64,000 nt of DNA from Microbacterium sp. SYP-A9085 (lineage in GTDB: Bacteria; Actinomycetota; Actinomycetes; Actinomycetales; Microbacteriaceae). Of the stretch, positions 47,228-56,388 are shown in pieces; the stretch's first letter is position 1; every line of letters begins with the position of its first letter. Position numbers and translations under genes: made by a program. The DNA is taken from assembly GCF_009649635.1 (NCBI RefSeq), contig NZ_WJII01000002.1:124001-188000 (forward strand), in the 5' to 3' direction. The notes under the pieces were generated by a model. That model was given only the letters and a program-made list of their open reading frames with translations, did no database searches and was not told the DNA's origin.

Positions 47228-47310
47228 ATCCGTAGAGTAGCGCGAGCGGGGTCCACATGCGCGAAATGCCCGGTCGATGAATGACAATCTGACCAGGCAT
47301 TTCTCTACGG

Positions 47311-47383
47311 TGGACCTGAGGGGATTCGAACCCCTGACCTCTTCATTGCGAACGAAGCGCGCTACCAACTGCGCCACAGGCCC
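47311..47383 (-). tRNA. tRNA-Ala (anticodon CGC)
   Basis: 73 bases. The acceptor GGGCCTG/CAGGTCC contains the G3:U70 pair that identifies tRNA-Ala. The D arm (GCGCAGTTGGTAGCGC), anticodon arm CTTCG-TTCGCAA-TGAAG with anticodon CGC, and T arm (GGTTCGAATCC core) all fold. The 3' CCA is not fully encoded. Confidence 0.95.
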
Positions 47384-47576
47384 GTGAACCTCAGCAACAA
47401 TATCACGTGAGACAGGGCCGTTCGCACCGCGCGGAGGCGCCGGGCACCGGCATCCCGGACCCTGTCTTGTGCCTGGCGTCGGAGATCCTGCCGGACACGC
47501 CGAGGACCCGCGACGTCGCGCGGTGTGTCGGTGGCGAACTCCGACGCAGAGCACGCCGCGGACGCGGAAGACCGGC

Positions 47577-48536
47577 TCAGCCGACCGCGCGCCTGCGCAG
47601 CAGTTCGCGGACGTGGGCCTCGATCTCGTCGTCGTCGACATGCCCCATGCGCTGCACCCGAGCAGCATCCAACTCCGCGGGGCGCGACCGCTCGGCACGC
47701 TCGCGCAGCGGCTCGTCCAGGCGCGCCTGGCGGACCTGCTCGCGTGCGGCGGCGGCGTCCAGCACCGCGGCCGCCTGCGAGCCCGCCGACACCGTCAGCG
47801 GCCGGGGAAGCTCACGCGGATGCCACGCCCGCTGGTCCACGAGCGACACGTCCTGCGCCTCGCGCCGGATCCGCCCGGACACCGGCTGAGCCACCGCGAT
47901 CTCGCGCGCCACAGCTCGCCGTCCCACGCGCGCCATGCGCACCAGCAGCAGCGCGCACGTGACGGTCGACGCGCCGCCGATCCACGCGAGGGTCGCGGCA
48001 CCGGCCGCGATGATCTCCGCAGCGCCGACGCCAGTCAGCGCCAGCGCGCCCAGGGCCGCCACGGTGATCGTCATCCGGGTTCGGCGACGCGCACGTGCCC
48101 GCCGCACCTGCGGCTGTCGCAGCGCGGCCAGCCGCACGATACGGGCGCGCTCCAGCTCGGCCTGGCGCAGCGCCACCTCGGCATGCTGGCGCTCCTCGAG
48201 CGCCTTCCGCGCCAGGATCTCCTGCCGCGCCTGAGCCCGGCGCGCGAGGGCATCGCGCTCGTGCTGGGCCCGGCGGGCGCTCTCCTCGCGCTCGGCCTGC
48301 GCCTTGCGCGCGAGCTTCTGCTGCGCGAGCGCGGTGCGCGCGTTCAGCTCGAGCCGCACCTCCGCCGGAGTCTCGCTGGTCTCGGCCAGCACGCGCAGCG
48401 CCTGGTTGAGGCGCACGGCGTTGCGCTCGGCCGCGTCGAACTGGTGACGGCCGTACCAGCTGGGCAGCAGGTACACCAGCCACAGCACCACCGCCACGAG
48501 GACGATGATCCCTCCGCCCAGCACCTGCCCGCCCAT
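47577..48536 (-). CDS. Uncharacterised membrane protein with long coiled coil
   Basis: 319 residues. An N-terminal membrane helix (GGGIIVLVAVVLWLVYLLPSWY) is followed by about 100 residues of Ala/Arg/Glu/Gln-rich heptad helix (ALAQQKLARKAQAEREE and on), then two more membrane helices and a charged C-terminal region. No known domain. A typical actinobacterial envelope protein of unknown role, often misnamed in annotations. Convergent with nothing; tRNA-Ala lies downstream on the same strand. Confidence 0.7.
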   Translation of the reverse strand: MGGQVLGGGIIVLVAVVLWLVYLLPSWYGRHQFDAAERNAVRLNQALRVLAETSETPAEVRLELNARTALAQQKLARKAQAEREESARRAQHERDALARRAQARQEILARKALEERQHAEVALRQAELERARIVRLAALRQPQVRRARARRRTRMTITVAALGALALTGVGAAEIIAAGAATLAWIGGASTVTCALLLVRMARVGRRAVAREIAVAQPVSGRIRREAQDVSLVDQRAWHPRELPRPLTVSAGSQAAAVLDAAAAREQVRQARLDEPLRERAERSRPAELDAARVQRMGHVDDDEIEAHVRELLRRRAVG

Positions 48537-48592
48537 GCCCCTTACGGTATGCGACGAGCGGTCCCGCGCCGATCAGCGGCGCGCGTGTCGTT

Positions 48593-49225
48593 TCACGCCG
48601 GCAGGCGATCAGCGGGCGGGATGGTCGCGGCATCCCGCGGCGCCCGGCCCGCGGCAAAGCGACCGAGCACCCCCTCAGCGCCCACCTCGTCCCGGGTCAG
48701 CGCGAACGCGTAGTGGTCCCGCCAGTCCCCGTCGATGTGGATGTAGCGGCGCCGCAGCCCCTCATAGCGGAAGCCGAGCTTCTCCACGACCCGCAGACTC
48801 GCCCTGTTCTCCGGCCGGATGCAGATCTCCATCCGATGCAGCCGCAGCTCGGTGAAGCAGATGTCGGTGGCCAGCGCCACGGACGTCGGCGTGATGCCCC
48901 GCCCCGCGAACCGCTCGCTGACCCAGTAGCCGATCGTCGCGGACGCCAGCGACCCGCGCGCTATCCCCCACACGTTCAGCTGGCCGGTGACCCGGCCCTC
49001 CCACTCCATCACGAACGGGACGCCGCTGCCGTCGCGGTACTGCTGCAGCAACCGCCGGATGCCCAGCCGCATGTCCAGCGACACGGGCCCGTCGGGGCTC
49101 GTGGCCTCCCACGGTCGCAGCCAGCCGCGGTTCGTCAGCAGCTCATGCTGCAGCACGCGCGCGTCCCGCTGACGGACGAGCCGGATCGAGACGGACCCGT
49201 GCCGCCGCGGCTCGGTGAGATCCAC
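48593..49225 (-). CDS. GNAT acetyltransferase, RimJ/RimL type
   Basis: 210 residues. The acetyl-CoA segment is VSERFAGRGITPTSVALATD, and ELRLHRMEICIRPENRASLRVVEKLGFRYEG is the RimJ/RimL hallmark. Related enzymes acetylate N termini of ribosomal proteins or small amines. The GTG at 49225 has GAGGGGG upstream, and the protein then begins MDLTEPRRHGSVSIRLV. It ends near the 5' end of the coiled-coil protein on the same strand. Confidence 0.85.
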   Translation of the reverse strand: MDLTEPRRHGSVSIRLVRQRDARVLQHELLTNRGWLRPWEATSPDGPVSLDMRLGIRRLLQQYRDGSGVPFVMEWEGRVTGQLNVWGIARGSLASATIGYWVSERFAGRGITPTSVALATDICFTELRLHRMEICIRPENRASLRVVEKLGFRYEGLRRRYIHIDGDWRDHYAFALTRDEVGAEGVLGRFAAGRAPRDAATIPPADRLPA

Positions 49226-49242
49226 GTCGCCCCCTCGGACAG

Positions 49243-50127
49243 CTACAGCGTCGCCGCGAACTCCTGCAGCCACGGGCGCAGCTGCGGGCCGAGGTCCTCG
49301 CGGTCGGCGGCCAACTGCACGATGGCCTTGATGTAGTCCAGCCTATCCCCGGTGTCGTAGCGCCGCCCGCGGAAGATCACGCCGTACACGCCCTCGGCCG
49401 TGGCGGTGGCCAGCTCCTGCAGCGCGTCGGTGAGCTGGATCTCACCGCCCTTGCCCGGCTCGGTCCGCTCGAGGATCTCGAACACCTCCGGCGGCAGCAC
49501 GTACCGGCCGATCACGGCGAGGTTCGACGGCGCTTCATCGACGTTCGGCTTCTCGACGAGCCCGGTGACCTTCACGACATCCGGGTCGTCCGTGGCCTCG
49601 ACGGCGGCTGCGCCGTACAGGTGGATCTGCTCCGGATCGACCTCCATCAGCGCGACGACGGCCGCCCCGCGGCGGTCGTACTCGGCGAGCATCTTCGGCA
49701 GCAGCGGGTCGCGCTCATCGATCAGGTCGTCGCCCAGCAGGACCGCGAACGGGTGGTCCCCCACATGGGCTTTCGCGCGCCATACGGCGTGCCCCAGGCC
49801 CCGGGGCTCCCCCTGGCGGACCATGTGGATGTCGGCGAGATCGCTGGAGTGCTTGACCTTCGCGAGCCGGTCGATGTCGCCCTTGCGCTCGAGCGTGGTC
49901 TCCAGCTCCGGCACCGAGTCGAAGTGGTTGGCGATGTTGTTCTTGTTGCGCCCGATGATGATCAGCACGTCCTGGATGCCGGATTCCACGGCCTCTTCGA
50001 CGACGTACTGGATCGCCGGCTTGTCGACGACGGGCAGCATCTCCTTGGGCATCGCCTTCGTGGCGGGAAGAAACCGGGTTCCGAGACCTGCGGCCGGGAT
50101 GACGGCCTTGAACGGCTTATGCGGCAT
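49243..50127 (-). CDS. galU: UTP-glucose-1-phosphate uridylyltransferase
   Basis: 294 residues, complete. The nucleotide-binding loop AVIPAAGLGTRFLPATKAMPKEM, then VVDKPAIQYVVEEAV, FAVLLGDDLID with the metal Asp, and VEKPNVDEAPSNLAVIGRYV are all GalU. It makes UDP-glucose for envelope sugars and trehalose. It is followed by the acetyltransferase gene after 17 bases and is divergent from the cyclo-ligase gene (32 bp). Confidence 0.95.
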   Translation of the reverse strand: MPHKPFKAVIPAAGLGTRFLPATKAMPKEMLPVVDKPAIQYVVEEAVESGIQDVLIIIGRNKNNIANHFDSVPELETTLERKGDIDRLAKVKHSSDLADIHMVRQGEPRGLGHAVWRAKAHVGDHPFAVLLGDDLIDERDPLLPKMLAEYDRRGAAVVALMEVDPEQIHLYGAAAVEATDDPDVVKVTGLVEKPNVDEAPSNLAVIGRYVLPPEVFEILERTEPGKGGEIQLTDALQELATATAEGVYGVIFRGRRYDTGDRLDYIKAIVQLAADREDLGPQLRPWLQEFAATL

Positions 50128-50159
50128 CCCCCAATGCTAGCCACCGTAGAATCGGAGAC

Positions 50160-50756
50160 ATGGCTGATCCCCTCGATGACTCCAAGCGCGCGCTGCGTGC
50201 CGAGTTGCGCGAGCGGCGTCAGCTGCTCACCGACGCCGCCCGGGCCAGGGCCGCCGCCGGGATCACCGCCCAGCTGGACGCCCTGGTGGAGGGATTCGGC
50301 GCACGCTCCGTGTCGTGCTACCTGTCCACCCCGGCCGAACCCGGCACCCGGGGCTTCGTCTCCGCGGCCGTCGAGCGCGGCATCCGCGTCCTGTTGCCGA
50401 TCATGCGCACGGACGGGCTGCTGGACTGGGTGGTCGCCGACCCGCAGAGCACCGTGGCGGAGGGACAGCTGGGCATCCCCGAGCAGGCCGGGGAGCTGCT
50501 CGGCCCGATAGCGGTGAACGACGTCGATCTGCTGATCATCCCCGCCGCCGCCGTCGACCGCACCGGGATGCGGCTGGGCTGGGGCCGCGGCTATTTCGAC
50601 AAGACGCTCGGCTCCATGGAAAAGTGCCCGCCGGTGTACGCGGTGATCTACGACACCGAGTTCGTCGACGAGGTCCCCCGCGATCGCCATGACCAGCCCG
50701 TGACCGGAGTGGTCACGCCGACCCGAACCGTCACCCTCGCGCCCGTGCGACGCTGA
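50160..50756 (+). CDS. 5-formyltetrahydrofolate cyclo-ligase
   Basis: 198 residues. The N-terminal KRALRAELRERRQLL helix and the C-terminal RTGMRLGWGRGYFDKTLG motif mark the family, which converts 5-formyl-THF to 5,10-methenyl-THF with ATP. The pairing with a downstream FmdB gene (12 bp) and divergent galU is a conserved actinobacterial neighbourhood. Confidence 0.9.
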   Translation: MADPLDDSKRALRAELRERRQLLTDAARARAAAGITAQLDALVEGFGARSVSCYLSTPAEPGTRGFVSAAVERGIRVLLPIMRTDGLLDWVVADPQSTVAEGQLGIPEQAGELLGPIAVNDVDLLIIPAAAVDRTGMRLGWGRGYFDKTLGSMEKCPPVYAVIYDTEFVDEVPRDRHDQPVTGVVTPTRTVTLAPVRR

Positions 50757-50768
50757 AACCGGAGAACG

Positions 50769-51038
50769 ATGCCCACCTACGCCTACGCCTGCAAGCAGTG
50801 CGGCCACCATTTCGACGCCGTGCAGTCCTTCGCCGACCCCGCCCTCACGGTCTGCCCGGAGTGCGGCGGCCCGCTGCGCAAGCAGTACGGCTCGATCGGC
50901 GTCACCTTCAACGGGTCGGGCTTCTACCGCACGGACTCGCGCAAGGCGCAGGCATCCGGCGACCCATCCAAGCCCAAGGCCGAGAGCACGCCGAAGGCCG
51001 AGACGAAGGCCTCCCCCGCCCCTGCCACCGGCGCCTGA
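50769..51038 (+). CDS. FmdB-family zinc-ribbon protein
   Basis: 89 residues. The first 55 residues are the FmdB putative regulatory ribbon: MPTYAYACKQCGHHFDAVQ, CPECGG, and GVTFNGSGFYRTDSR. The tail is a Lys/Ala/Pro-rich disordered stretch. The four Cys suggest a zinc site; DNA binding has been suggested for the family but not shown. Co-directional with the cyclo-ligase. Confidence 0.85.
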   Translation: MPTYAYACKQCGHHFDAVQSFADPALTVCPECGGPLRKQYGSIGVTFNGSGFYRTDSRKAQASGDPSKPKAESTPKAETKASPAPATGA

Positions 51039-51467
51039 TCAGACCGAGGCGGGCTGGTCCGTCCCGCAGTACCGGCACTTGCTCGCCGCGGCCGGCAGAT
51101 CCTCGGACAGGCAGGCCGGGCACGTCTTGGTGGGCGCGGGGTCACCGAACACGGTGAGTCCGCGACGGGCCTGGATCGACTTGTACGGCACGACGATGAC
51201 GAAGTACACCACCGCCATGAAGATGAGGAAGTAGATGATGGCGGAGATGAACGAGCCGAGGTCCAGGTAGGTGGCCTTGTTGCCCGCCGCGCCCAGCTGC
51301 CAGCCCAGCCCGATCGCCTTGCCGCCCCCGGCGGCGGCGATCAGCGGGTTGATCACGAAGTCGGTGAAAGCCTTCACCAGGGTGCTGAACGCCAGCGCGA
51401 CCACCAGGCCGACGGCCACGGTGATCACGTCTCCGCGCATCAGGAAGTTCTTGAAACCACGAAACAT
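51039..51467 (-). CDS. mscL: Large-conductance mechanosensitive channel with C-terminal zinc ribbon
   Basis: 142 residues. The MscL core is complete: FRGFKNFLMRGDVITVAVGLVVALAFSTLVKAFTDFVINPLIAA as TM1 and SFISAIIYFLIFMAVVYFVIVVPY as TM2. The usual C-terminal helix bundle is followed by CPAC...CRYC, a zinc ribbon of about 25 residues that standard MscL lacks. It opens under membrane tension during osmotic downshock. ATG 51467 has GAGGAGG upstream. It ends directly against the FmdB gene, tail to tail. Confidence 0.9.
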   Translation of the reverse strand: MFRGFKNFLMRGDVITVAVGLVVALAFSTLVKAFTDFVINPLIAAAGGGKAIGLGWQLGAAGNKATYLDLGSFISAIIYFLIFMAVVYFVIVVPYKSIQARRGLTVFGDPAPTKTCPACLSEDLPAAASKCRYCGTDQPASV

Positions 51468-51573
51468 TCGATGCCTCCTCGAGGAGCCGGCGGCGGTGCG
51501 CCGCCGATTCGAACGATAGGGCACCGTGATCCGCGCTGTCACGCCCTGTGCAGTGTGTCGGGGCCCGGCCGGC

Positions 51574-51753
51574 TCAGTAGTGCGGGGGCTTGTCGCGCCG
51601 CATCCGCTCGTCGTTGGGGCCGGTGGCGGCATCCGGGGCGTCGTCGTCGGCGGGCACCGGCTCCCCCGTCGTGCCGGGGGCGGGGGTCAGTTTCGCCCGG
51701 CGCCGGCCGCCCACCCGCACAATCCGCTGGCGGCCGCCCTCCTCACTCGACAT
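51574..51753 (-). CDS. Small basic uncharacterised protein
   Basis: 59 residues, overlapping the last bases of the helicase-like gene on the same strand (start 51753, helicase stop at 51743). Begins MSSEEGGRQRIVRVGGRRRAKL and ends DERMRRDKPPHY, a tail I have seen in related actinobacterial small proteins. Overlap and common direction point to co-translation with the helicase-like protein. Function unknown. Confidence 0.6.
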   Translation of the reverse strand: MSSEEGGRQRIVRVGGRRRAKLTPAPGTTGEPVPADDDAPDAATGPNDERMRRDKPPHY

Positions 51754-54700
51754 CGATCGGCTGGGTGTCGGCATCCGCGGTGGGCACCTCCGGGTCGACA
51801 CCGAGGATGGTGGCGATGCGGCGGGCGACGTCGGACGGATCGGAGTACAGGTCGAAGGCGTGCACGCGCACGTAGTGCCATCCCAGGCGCCGCAGCACCT
51901 GTGGGCGCAGCCGCAGCGATTCGCGCAGGGATCCCGCGCCGGCCTCGGGGTCGCACTCGGCCACGACGGCCTTGCCGCCGTACTGCGCGACGAGGGGCAG
52001 CAGGCCCCGGTAGTGCACGTCCACGGAAACGCCCAGCCGTCGCAGCTCGCGTGCGAGCGCGAGCGTGAGCGGGTCGGCGAGGTCCTCCAGGCGCGCCTCG
52101 CGTGCGCGGGCGGCGATCCCGCCGAGCACGGTCATCAGCGTGGCGGCGCCGTGCTCGAGCCGCCCGTCGTCGAACGCCGACGGGCGGATGCAGGAGACGA
52201 TCACCATCGAGCGGCGCGCCCGCGTCATCCCCACCGTCAGGAGGCGCTCGCCGTCCGGTGTGGACAGGTCGCCGAAGTCGCTGAGCACCCGGCCGTGCCG
52301 GGTGAGGCCGTACCCGAGCGAGAAGACCACCCGATCGCGGCTCTCGGCGACGGACTCCTCGAGCGTGAGCACGGCGAACGGCTCGGCGGTGTCGCGGGAC
52401 ACGAAGTCGGCGACGTCCGCACGACCGGTGAACGCCGCGTCCACCGCGGACCGCACCCGCTCCGCGTGCTTCCTGCTCGCGGTGACCACCATGAGCGACT
52501 CGCCGGGCCGGTTCACGGCGTGCTCGACGACGAGTGTGACGACGCGCGCGACCTCGGCGTCGGGGCTCTCCACCGCGCCGGTGTGCGGATCGGGCACCCC
52601 CGACCCGCCTTCCACGTAGTCGACGGAGAGGCTGCCGCGGCCCAGGTACGAGCCCGCCCACGGCAGCGAGGTCAGCTCGCCGCCGTAGAAGGCGTCGTTG
52701 ACGAGCTCGGCGAGGTCCTCCCCGCCGGCGCGATAGCTGCGGGTCAGGGTCTCCACCGGGACGAGCTCGGCGAGGCGCTCGAACACGCTGGCGCCGTCGA
52801 ACGGCTCTTCGCCGTCGTCCAGCGCGTCCTCGGCGGTCGGCCTGCCCACGGCGATCCGGAACGGCGTGGGCCGCTGGGTGACCGGATCGCCGAACGCGAC
52901 CACCTGCCGGGCGCGGCGCAGCGCCGGCGCCGCCTCCACGAGCGAAAGGGCGCCGGCGTCCGCGAGCAGGACCACGTCGAACGGGGCGGCATCCGGGATC
53001 AGCGGCACGTCGTACGGTGACGCTATCCACGCCGGCGCGAGCGTCTGCGACAGCGCGGGAGCCGTGCGCACGAACTGGTCGGCCGTGATGTCCCCGCTCT
53101 TGAGCGCATGCTTGAGCCGTCCGGCCTCGTCGGCGTGGTCGACGATGCCGATGCGCCACTGCGTGGCCAGGCGCGCGGCCAGCAGGGGGCCGGATGCCGC
53201 GACGTGCGCCTCGTCGACGAGACGGTAGTCGCGCTCCAGGCGGTCCACGATGGCGGTGTTCGCGCCGAGCAGGGCGCGGTCGGTGCGCAGCAGGTGCTCC
53301 AGCGCCGACTGCCACCACGCGTACTCGAGTTCGGCGCGCACCCCGTCCTCGGGCACGTGGCGCACGCTGAGCTCGACCAGCAGCGGCTCCAGGCCCAGCT
53401 CTTTCAGCTCGGCGCGCAGCGTGGCCCGCTCGATGAGGTTGTCGAAGTACGCGGAATCGGCGGCGAGCCCGGCCAGCTCGCGCACCAGCTGCGGTGCGGC
53501 CTGCGCGCCGAGCCGGGTGACGTCGGCGCGCCCGAGGACGCCGTCGAGCTCGTCGAGCCCGGCCTGGGTCCGGCTCCACAGGCCCTGCACGTCCGCGAGC
53601 CCGACCGGGACCTCGGGGGCGGCGCGGGCGGCTTCGGCGTAGGACTCCCACTCGGTGCGCTGGCGCTGGATGCGCACGAGCGCCTCGTACATGTCGGCCA
53701 CGTGCACGCCGGGGCGCACGTACTCGCGCGCGAGCTGCCGCAGCCGCCGCCGGTTCGCGCCGGACAGCTGGGGTGCGTCGCGGCGCGGGCCATGCGCCTG
53801 GATGAGCTCGCCGAGCGGCCGCTCGAAGACGGTGGGGCTGAAGCGGTCCAGCGAGTCGCGCACGCCCTGCAGCAGGCGCAGGTACGCGCCGAGCTCGGTG
53901 ACGGTGCGGAACGGCCGCATCCGGGTCTGCGCGATGAGCTCGTAGCCGCGCTCCAGGAGGGCGGGCACGTCCTCGCGGTGCAGCCGCCGGGCCAGCGCGT
54001 GGGCGGCCCGCGCCTCGTCGATCGACGCGAAGGAGACCCCGTACCACGGCGAGTCGTCGGGTCCGAACCGGAACTCGCCGAGCCGTGCGACGGCGACGAG
54101 CTTGTCCGCCGCCTGCGCGCGGGTCTTGCGCAGCCGCTGCAGGGTGGCGGCGTCGAACCGGGTGGCGGCGGCGGCGGGCTGATGCGTCGCGGAGAGGGCG
54201 GTCAGTTCGCGGACGACATCCAGCGCCGACACGCCGAGCTCGGGGCGCGGCGCGGTGAGGGCGCCCCGGTAGTCCCGCAGCACCGTGCGCAGCCGGACGA
54301 GGGCATCGTCGATGTCCGAGATCCGGGGCTGCTCGGCCTTCTCGTTGCGGCCGATCGCGCGGATGAGGTCGCGGCGCAGGTGCACCGGCGAGATGGCCAG
54401 GCCGTCCAGCCCGATCCCCGCGAGGCGGTGCCGCACGCCCTCCAGCGTGGACCGGCGGGCGCTGACCACGAGCACCCGCTTGCCGTCGTCGATGAGCGCG
54501 CCCAGCGCGTTTATCACCGTCTGCGTGCCGCCGGTGCCCGGCAGCGTGTGCACGACCAGCGACTGCCCGTCGGTGATCCGCGCGAGCACCTCCTCCTGTT
54601 CGGCGTCGGCGTCCAGCAGCAGCGTGTCGGAAGCGGGCGGCCGCTCGTCCGGGTCGACCACCGCGGGCCGGTCCCGGTGCAGGGACAGCAGCTCGCGGTC

Positions 54701-55483
54701 GTCCGCGTGGCCGGCCAGCGCGTTGAGGACGCGCTGGTCCAGATCGCCGAGGTCGCGCGCCGCCCGGGCGCCGATGTCGCCGAACGTGGACACGACAAGA
54801 CGCGGGCCCACGCTGAACGACGGCACGTGCGCGGTGAGCTGGCGGAGCCGGTCGATCACCGGCTGGGGGTTGAACACGCCGCCGGCCGTGGCCAGCGCCG
54901 CCAGATGCGCACCGTCGACCTGCACGCCGAACGTGGTGGCCAGTGCCCGGACCAGCTCCGGGTTCACGGCGAAGGCGCCGTGCAGCTTGACCTCGAAGTC
55001 GGTGTGGTGGCGCCGGATCGCCGTCGGGCGCAGCAGCACCGGCGCGCAGTACCCGATTCCGTCCGCGGTCCACGTGGCAAGGCCCACCGCCAGGCGCACG
55101 ACATCCAGCCCCCGCGCGGTGCGCAACTCGACGTTCTTCGAGGCGACGTGCGCGGCCGCAGTCCGCGCGGTTCGCAGCCCCACTTCGTCGCGGAACAGGT
55201 TCGACAGCAGCGTGGAGCGGCCGGTGATGAACTGCGGGAGGCTGCCGGGATGCGCCTTCGTGATCTCGATGCCGGCGTCGAGGGCGTCCGAGAAGTGCAG
55301 GAGGGTGGAGCGGCCACCCAGGCGCGCGGCCTGCAGGCGGATGCGTTCGCGTTCGGGCTCTGCCACGTGCATCACACTCACCCCTGCGTCCGGGAGCGTG
55401 AGGGATGCCGGCGACACCCCCATCGGGACGGGGTGCTCCTGCGCGCCGACAACGACGCTTCCCTCAGCTCGCCACACAGACAC
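51743..55483 (-). CDS. SF1 helicase-like protein with degenerate ATPase motifs and a C-terminal nuclease-like domain
   Basis: 1246 residues. The layout is that of SF1 (Upf1/Dna2-like) helicases: motif I at 314-322, a long helical insertion, motif II/III around FDVVLLADAG and VVAFGDPVTQRP, motif VI MTRARRSMVIVS. But motif I reads PGTGGTQT, with Gly319 (codon GGC) in place of the essential Lys; motif II has ADAG for DEAS; motif V is disrupted. The C-terminal 100 residues (AVVAECD, RRLGWHYVRVHAFDLYSDP) resemble the nuclease-like domain found at the end of such helicases (MTES_1575 type), with the first Asp not obvious. The GTG start has AGGG upstream; a later start is possible. Confidence 0.75.
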   Translation of the reverse strand: MSVWRAEGSVVVGAQEHPVPMGVSPASLTLPDAGVSVMHVAEPERERIRLQAARLGGRSTLLHFSDALDAGIEITKAHPGSLPQFITGRSTLLSNLFRDEVGLRTARTAAAHVASKNVELRTARGLDVVRLAVGLATWTADGIGYCAPVLLRPTAIRRHHTDFEVKLHGAFAVNPELVRALATTFGVQVDGAHLAALATAGGVFNPQPVIDRLRQLTAHVPSFSVGPRLVVSTFGDIGARAARDLGDLDQRVLNALAGHADDRELLSLHRDRPAVVDPDERPPASDTLLLDADAEQEEVLARITDGQSLVVHTLPGTGGTQTVINALGALIDDGKRVLVVSARRSTLEGVRHRLAGIGLDGLAISPVHLRRDLIRAIGRNEKAEQPRISDIDDALVRLRTVLRDYRGALTAPRPELGVSALDVVRELTALSATHQPAAAATRFDAATLQRLRKTRAQAADKLVAVARLGEFRFGPDDSPWYGVSFASIDEARAAHALARRLHREDVPALLERGYELIAQTRMRPFRTVTELGAYLRLLQGVRDSLDRFSPTVFERPLGELIQAHGPRRDAPQLSGANRRRLRQLAREYVRPGVHVADMYEALVRIQRQRTEWESYAEAARAAPEVPVGLADVQGLWSRTQAGLDELDGVLGRADVTRLGAQAAPQLVRELAGLAADSAYFDNLIERATLRAELKELGLEPLLVELSVRHVPEDGVRAELEYAWWQSALEHLLRTDRALLGANTAIVDRLERDYRLVDEAHVAASGPLLAARLATQWRIGIVDHADEAGRLKHALKSGDITADQFVRTAPALSQTLAPAWIASPYDVPLIPDAAPFDVVLLADAGALSLVEAAPALRRARQVVAFGDPVTQRPTPFRIAVGRPTAEDALDDGEEPFDGASVFERLAELVPVETLTRSYRAGGEDLAELVNDAFYGGELTSLPWAGSYLGRGSLSVDYVEGGSGVPDPHTGAVESPDAEVARVVTLVVEHAVNRPGESLMVVTASRKHAERVRSAVDAAFTGRADVADFVSRDTAEPFAVLTLEESVAESRDRVVFSLGYGLTRHGRVLSDFGDLSTPDGERLLTVGMTRARRSMVIVSCIRPSAFDDGRLEHGAATLMTVLGGIAARAREARLEDLADPLTLALARELRRLGVSVDVHYRGLLPLVAQYGGKAVVAECDPEAGAGSLRESLRLRPQVLRRLGWHYVRVHAFDLYSDPSDVARRIATILGVDPEVPTADADTQPIDVE

Positions 55484-55646
55484 ACCCTAAGCGGACTGCC
55501 GGGGCCTGCACGGGAGCGCACGCGGGTTTCACGCTATTGCACCGCGCAGGACCGGCGGTTCCTGCACAGGCCGGGGTCGGCGCCATGTCGTCCACCGATC
55601 CGGTTCCGTGCGCGCCGGGCCGGGGCCGGGTTGCCAGGATGGTGCC

Positions 55647-56183
55647 ATGACCCACGCGAGCTTCACCGTCCACCCGTCCCCCGTCGGCGACGTCCTCCTC
55701 GTCACGACCGACGAGGGGCTCGTCACCGCGCACGTCCTGCACGGCGCCGGCGACGACGGCGACCTGTTCGCGCAGCTGGCCCAGCTCACGCGCACCCTGC
55801 GGACCGTGCCGGGCCGCGACGACGACGATGCCCGCGATGCCGCGCAGCAGCTCGACGAGTACTTCGCCGGTACCCGCCGCACGTTCGAGATCCCGCTGGA
55901 CTGGCGCCTGGTCGACGGGTTCGCCCGCGACGCGCTGCAGGCGGCGTGCGAGATCCCCTACGCGCGCACGGCCGGCTACGGCGAGGTCGCCGCGATGGCC
56001 GGGCGCGACCGCGCCGCGCGCGCCGTCGGCAACGCCTGCGCGCACTCGCCGTTCTCGATCATCGTCCCGGTGCACCGGGTCGTGCACGCCGACGGATCCA
56101 TCGGCGGGTACGGCGGCCGCACCGACGTGAAGCGATTCCTGCTCGACCATGAGCGGGAGACCGAGCGCGCCGCGGGCGAGTAG
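55647..56183 (+). CDS. O6-alkylguanine-DNA alkyltransferase homologue with Val at the acceptor Cys (ATL-like)
   Basis: 178 residues, with both the N-terminal domain and the DNA-binding C-terminal domain of Ogt. The fold landmarks are there: YARTAGYGEVAAMAGR for the helix-turn-helix and Arg finger, VGNACAHSPF, and GGYGGRTDVKRFLLDHE. The acceptor motif PCHRV is PVHRV: Val142, codon GTG at 56070. Without the Cys it cannot accept an alkyl group by the known mechanism. Alkyltransferase-like proteins with Trp or Ala here bind damaged DNA and hand it to nucleotide excision repair; a similar role is possible. It is divergent from the degenerate helicase gene. Confidence 0.8.
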   Translation: MTHASFTVHPSPVGDVLLVTTDEGLVTAHVLHGAGDDGDLFAQLAQLTRTLRTVPGRDDDDARDAAQQLDEYFAGTRRTFEIPLDWRLVDGFARDALQAACEIPYARTAGYGEVAAMAGRDRAARAVGNACAHSPFSIIVPVHRVVHADGSIGGYGGRTDVKRFLLDHERETERAAGE

Positions 56184-56388
56184 GCCGCCCGCGGCGCGCA
56201 TTGTCCGGCGCTATTGCATTCGGTATCGCCGCTGAATCCGAACGGGCCGGGAAATGCATTCATCGAATCGGATGATGATGCGGGCAATTCGCGGCCGACG
56301 TCATCGAGGACATCGCCCGCATCCCGCGGTGATAAGGTCGACACGACGAATTCGGCATCGTCGCCGTCACCCGGAGGATGGGTATCGC

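Noticed and set aside
47311..47383. tRNA-Ala as an integration site of an island
   Set aside because: No integrase, no duplicated tRNA end and no accessory genes next to it in the window.
52101..56152. Plus-strand frames of up to about 1000 codons opposite the helicase-like gene
   Set aside because: Antisense to a coherent SF1-type protein; no motifs, and they cross into the alkyltransferase gene in another frame.
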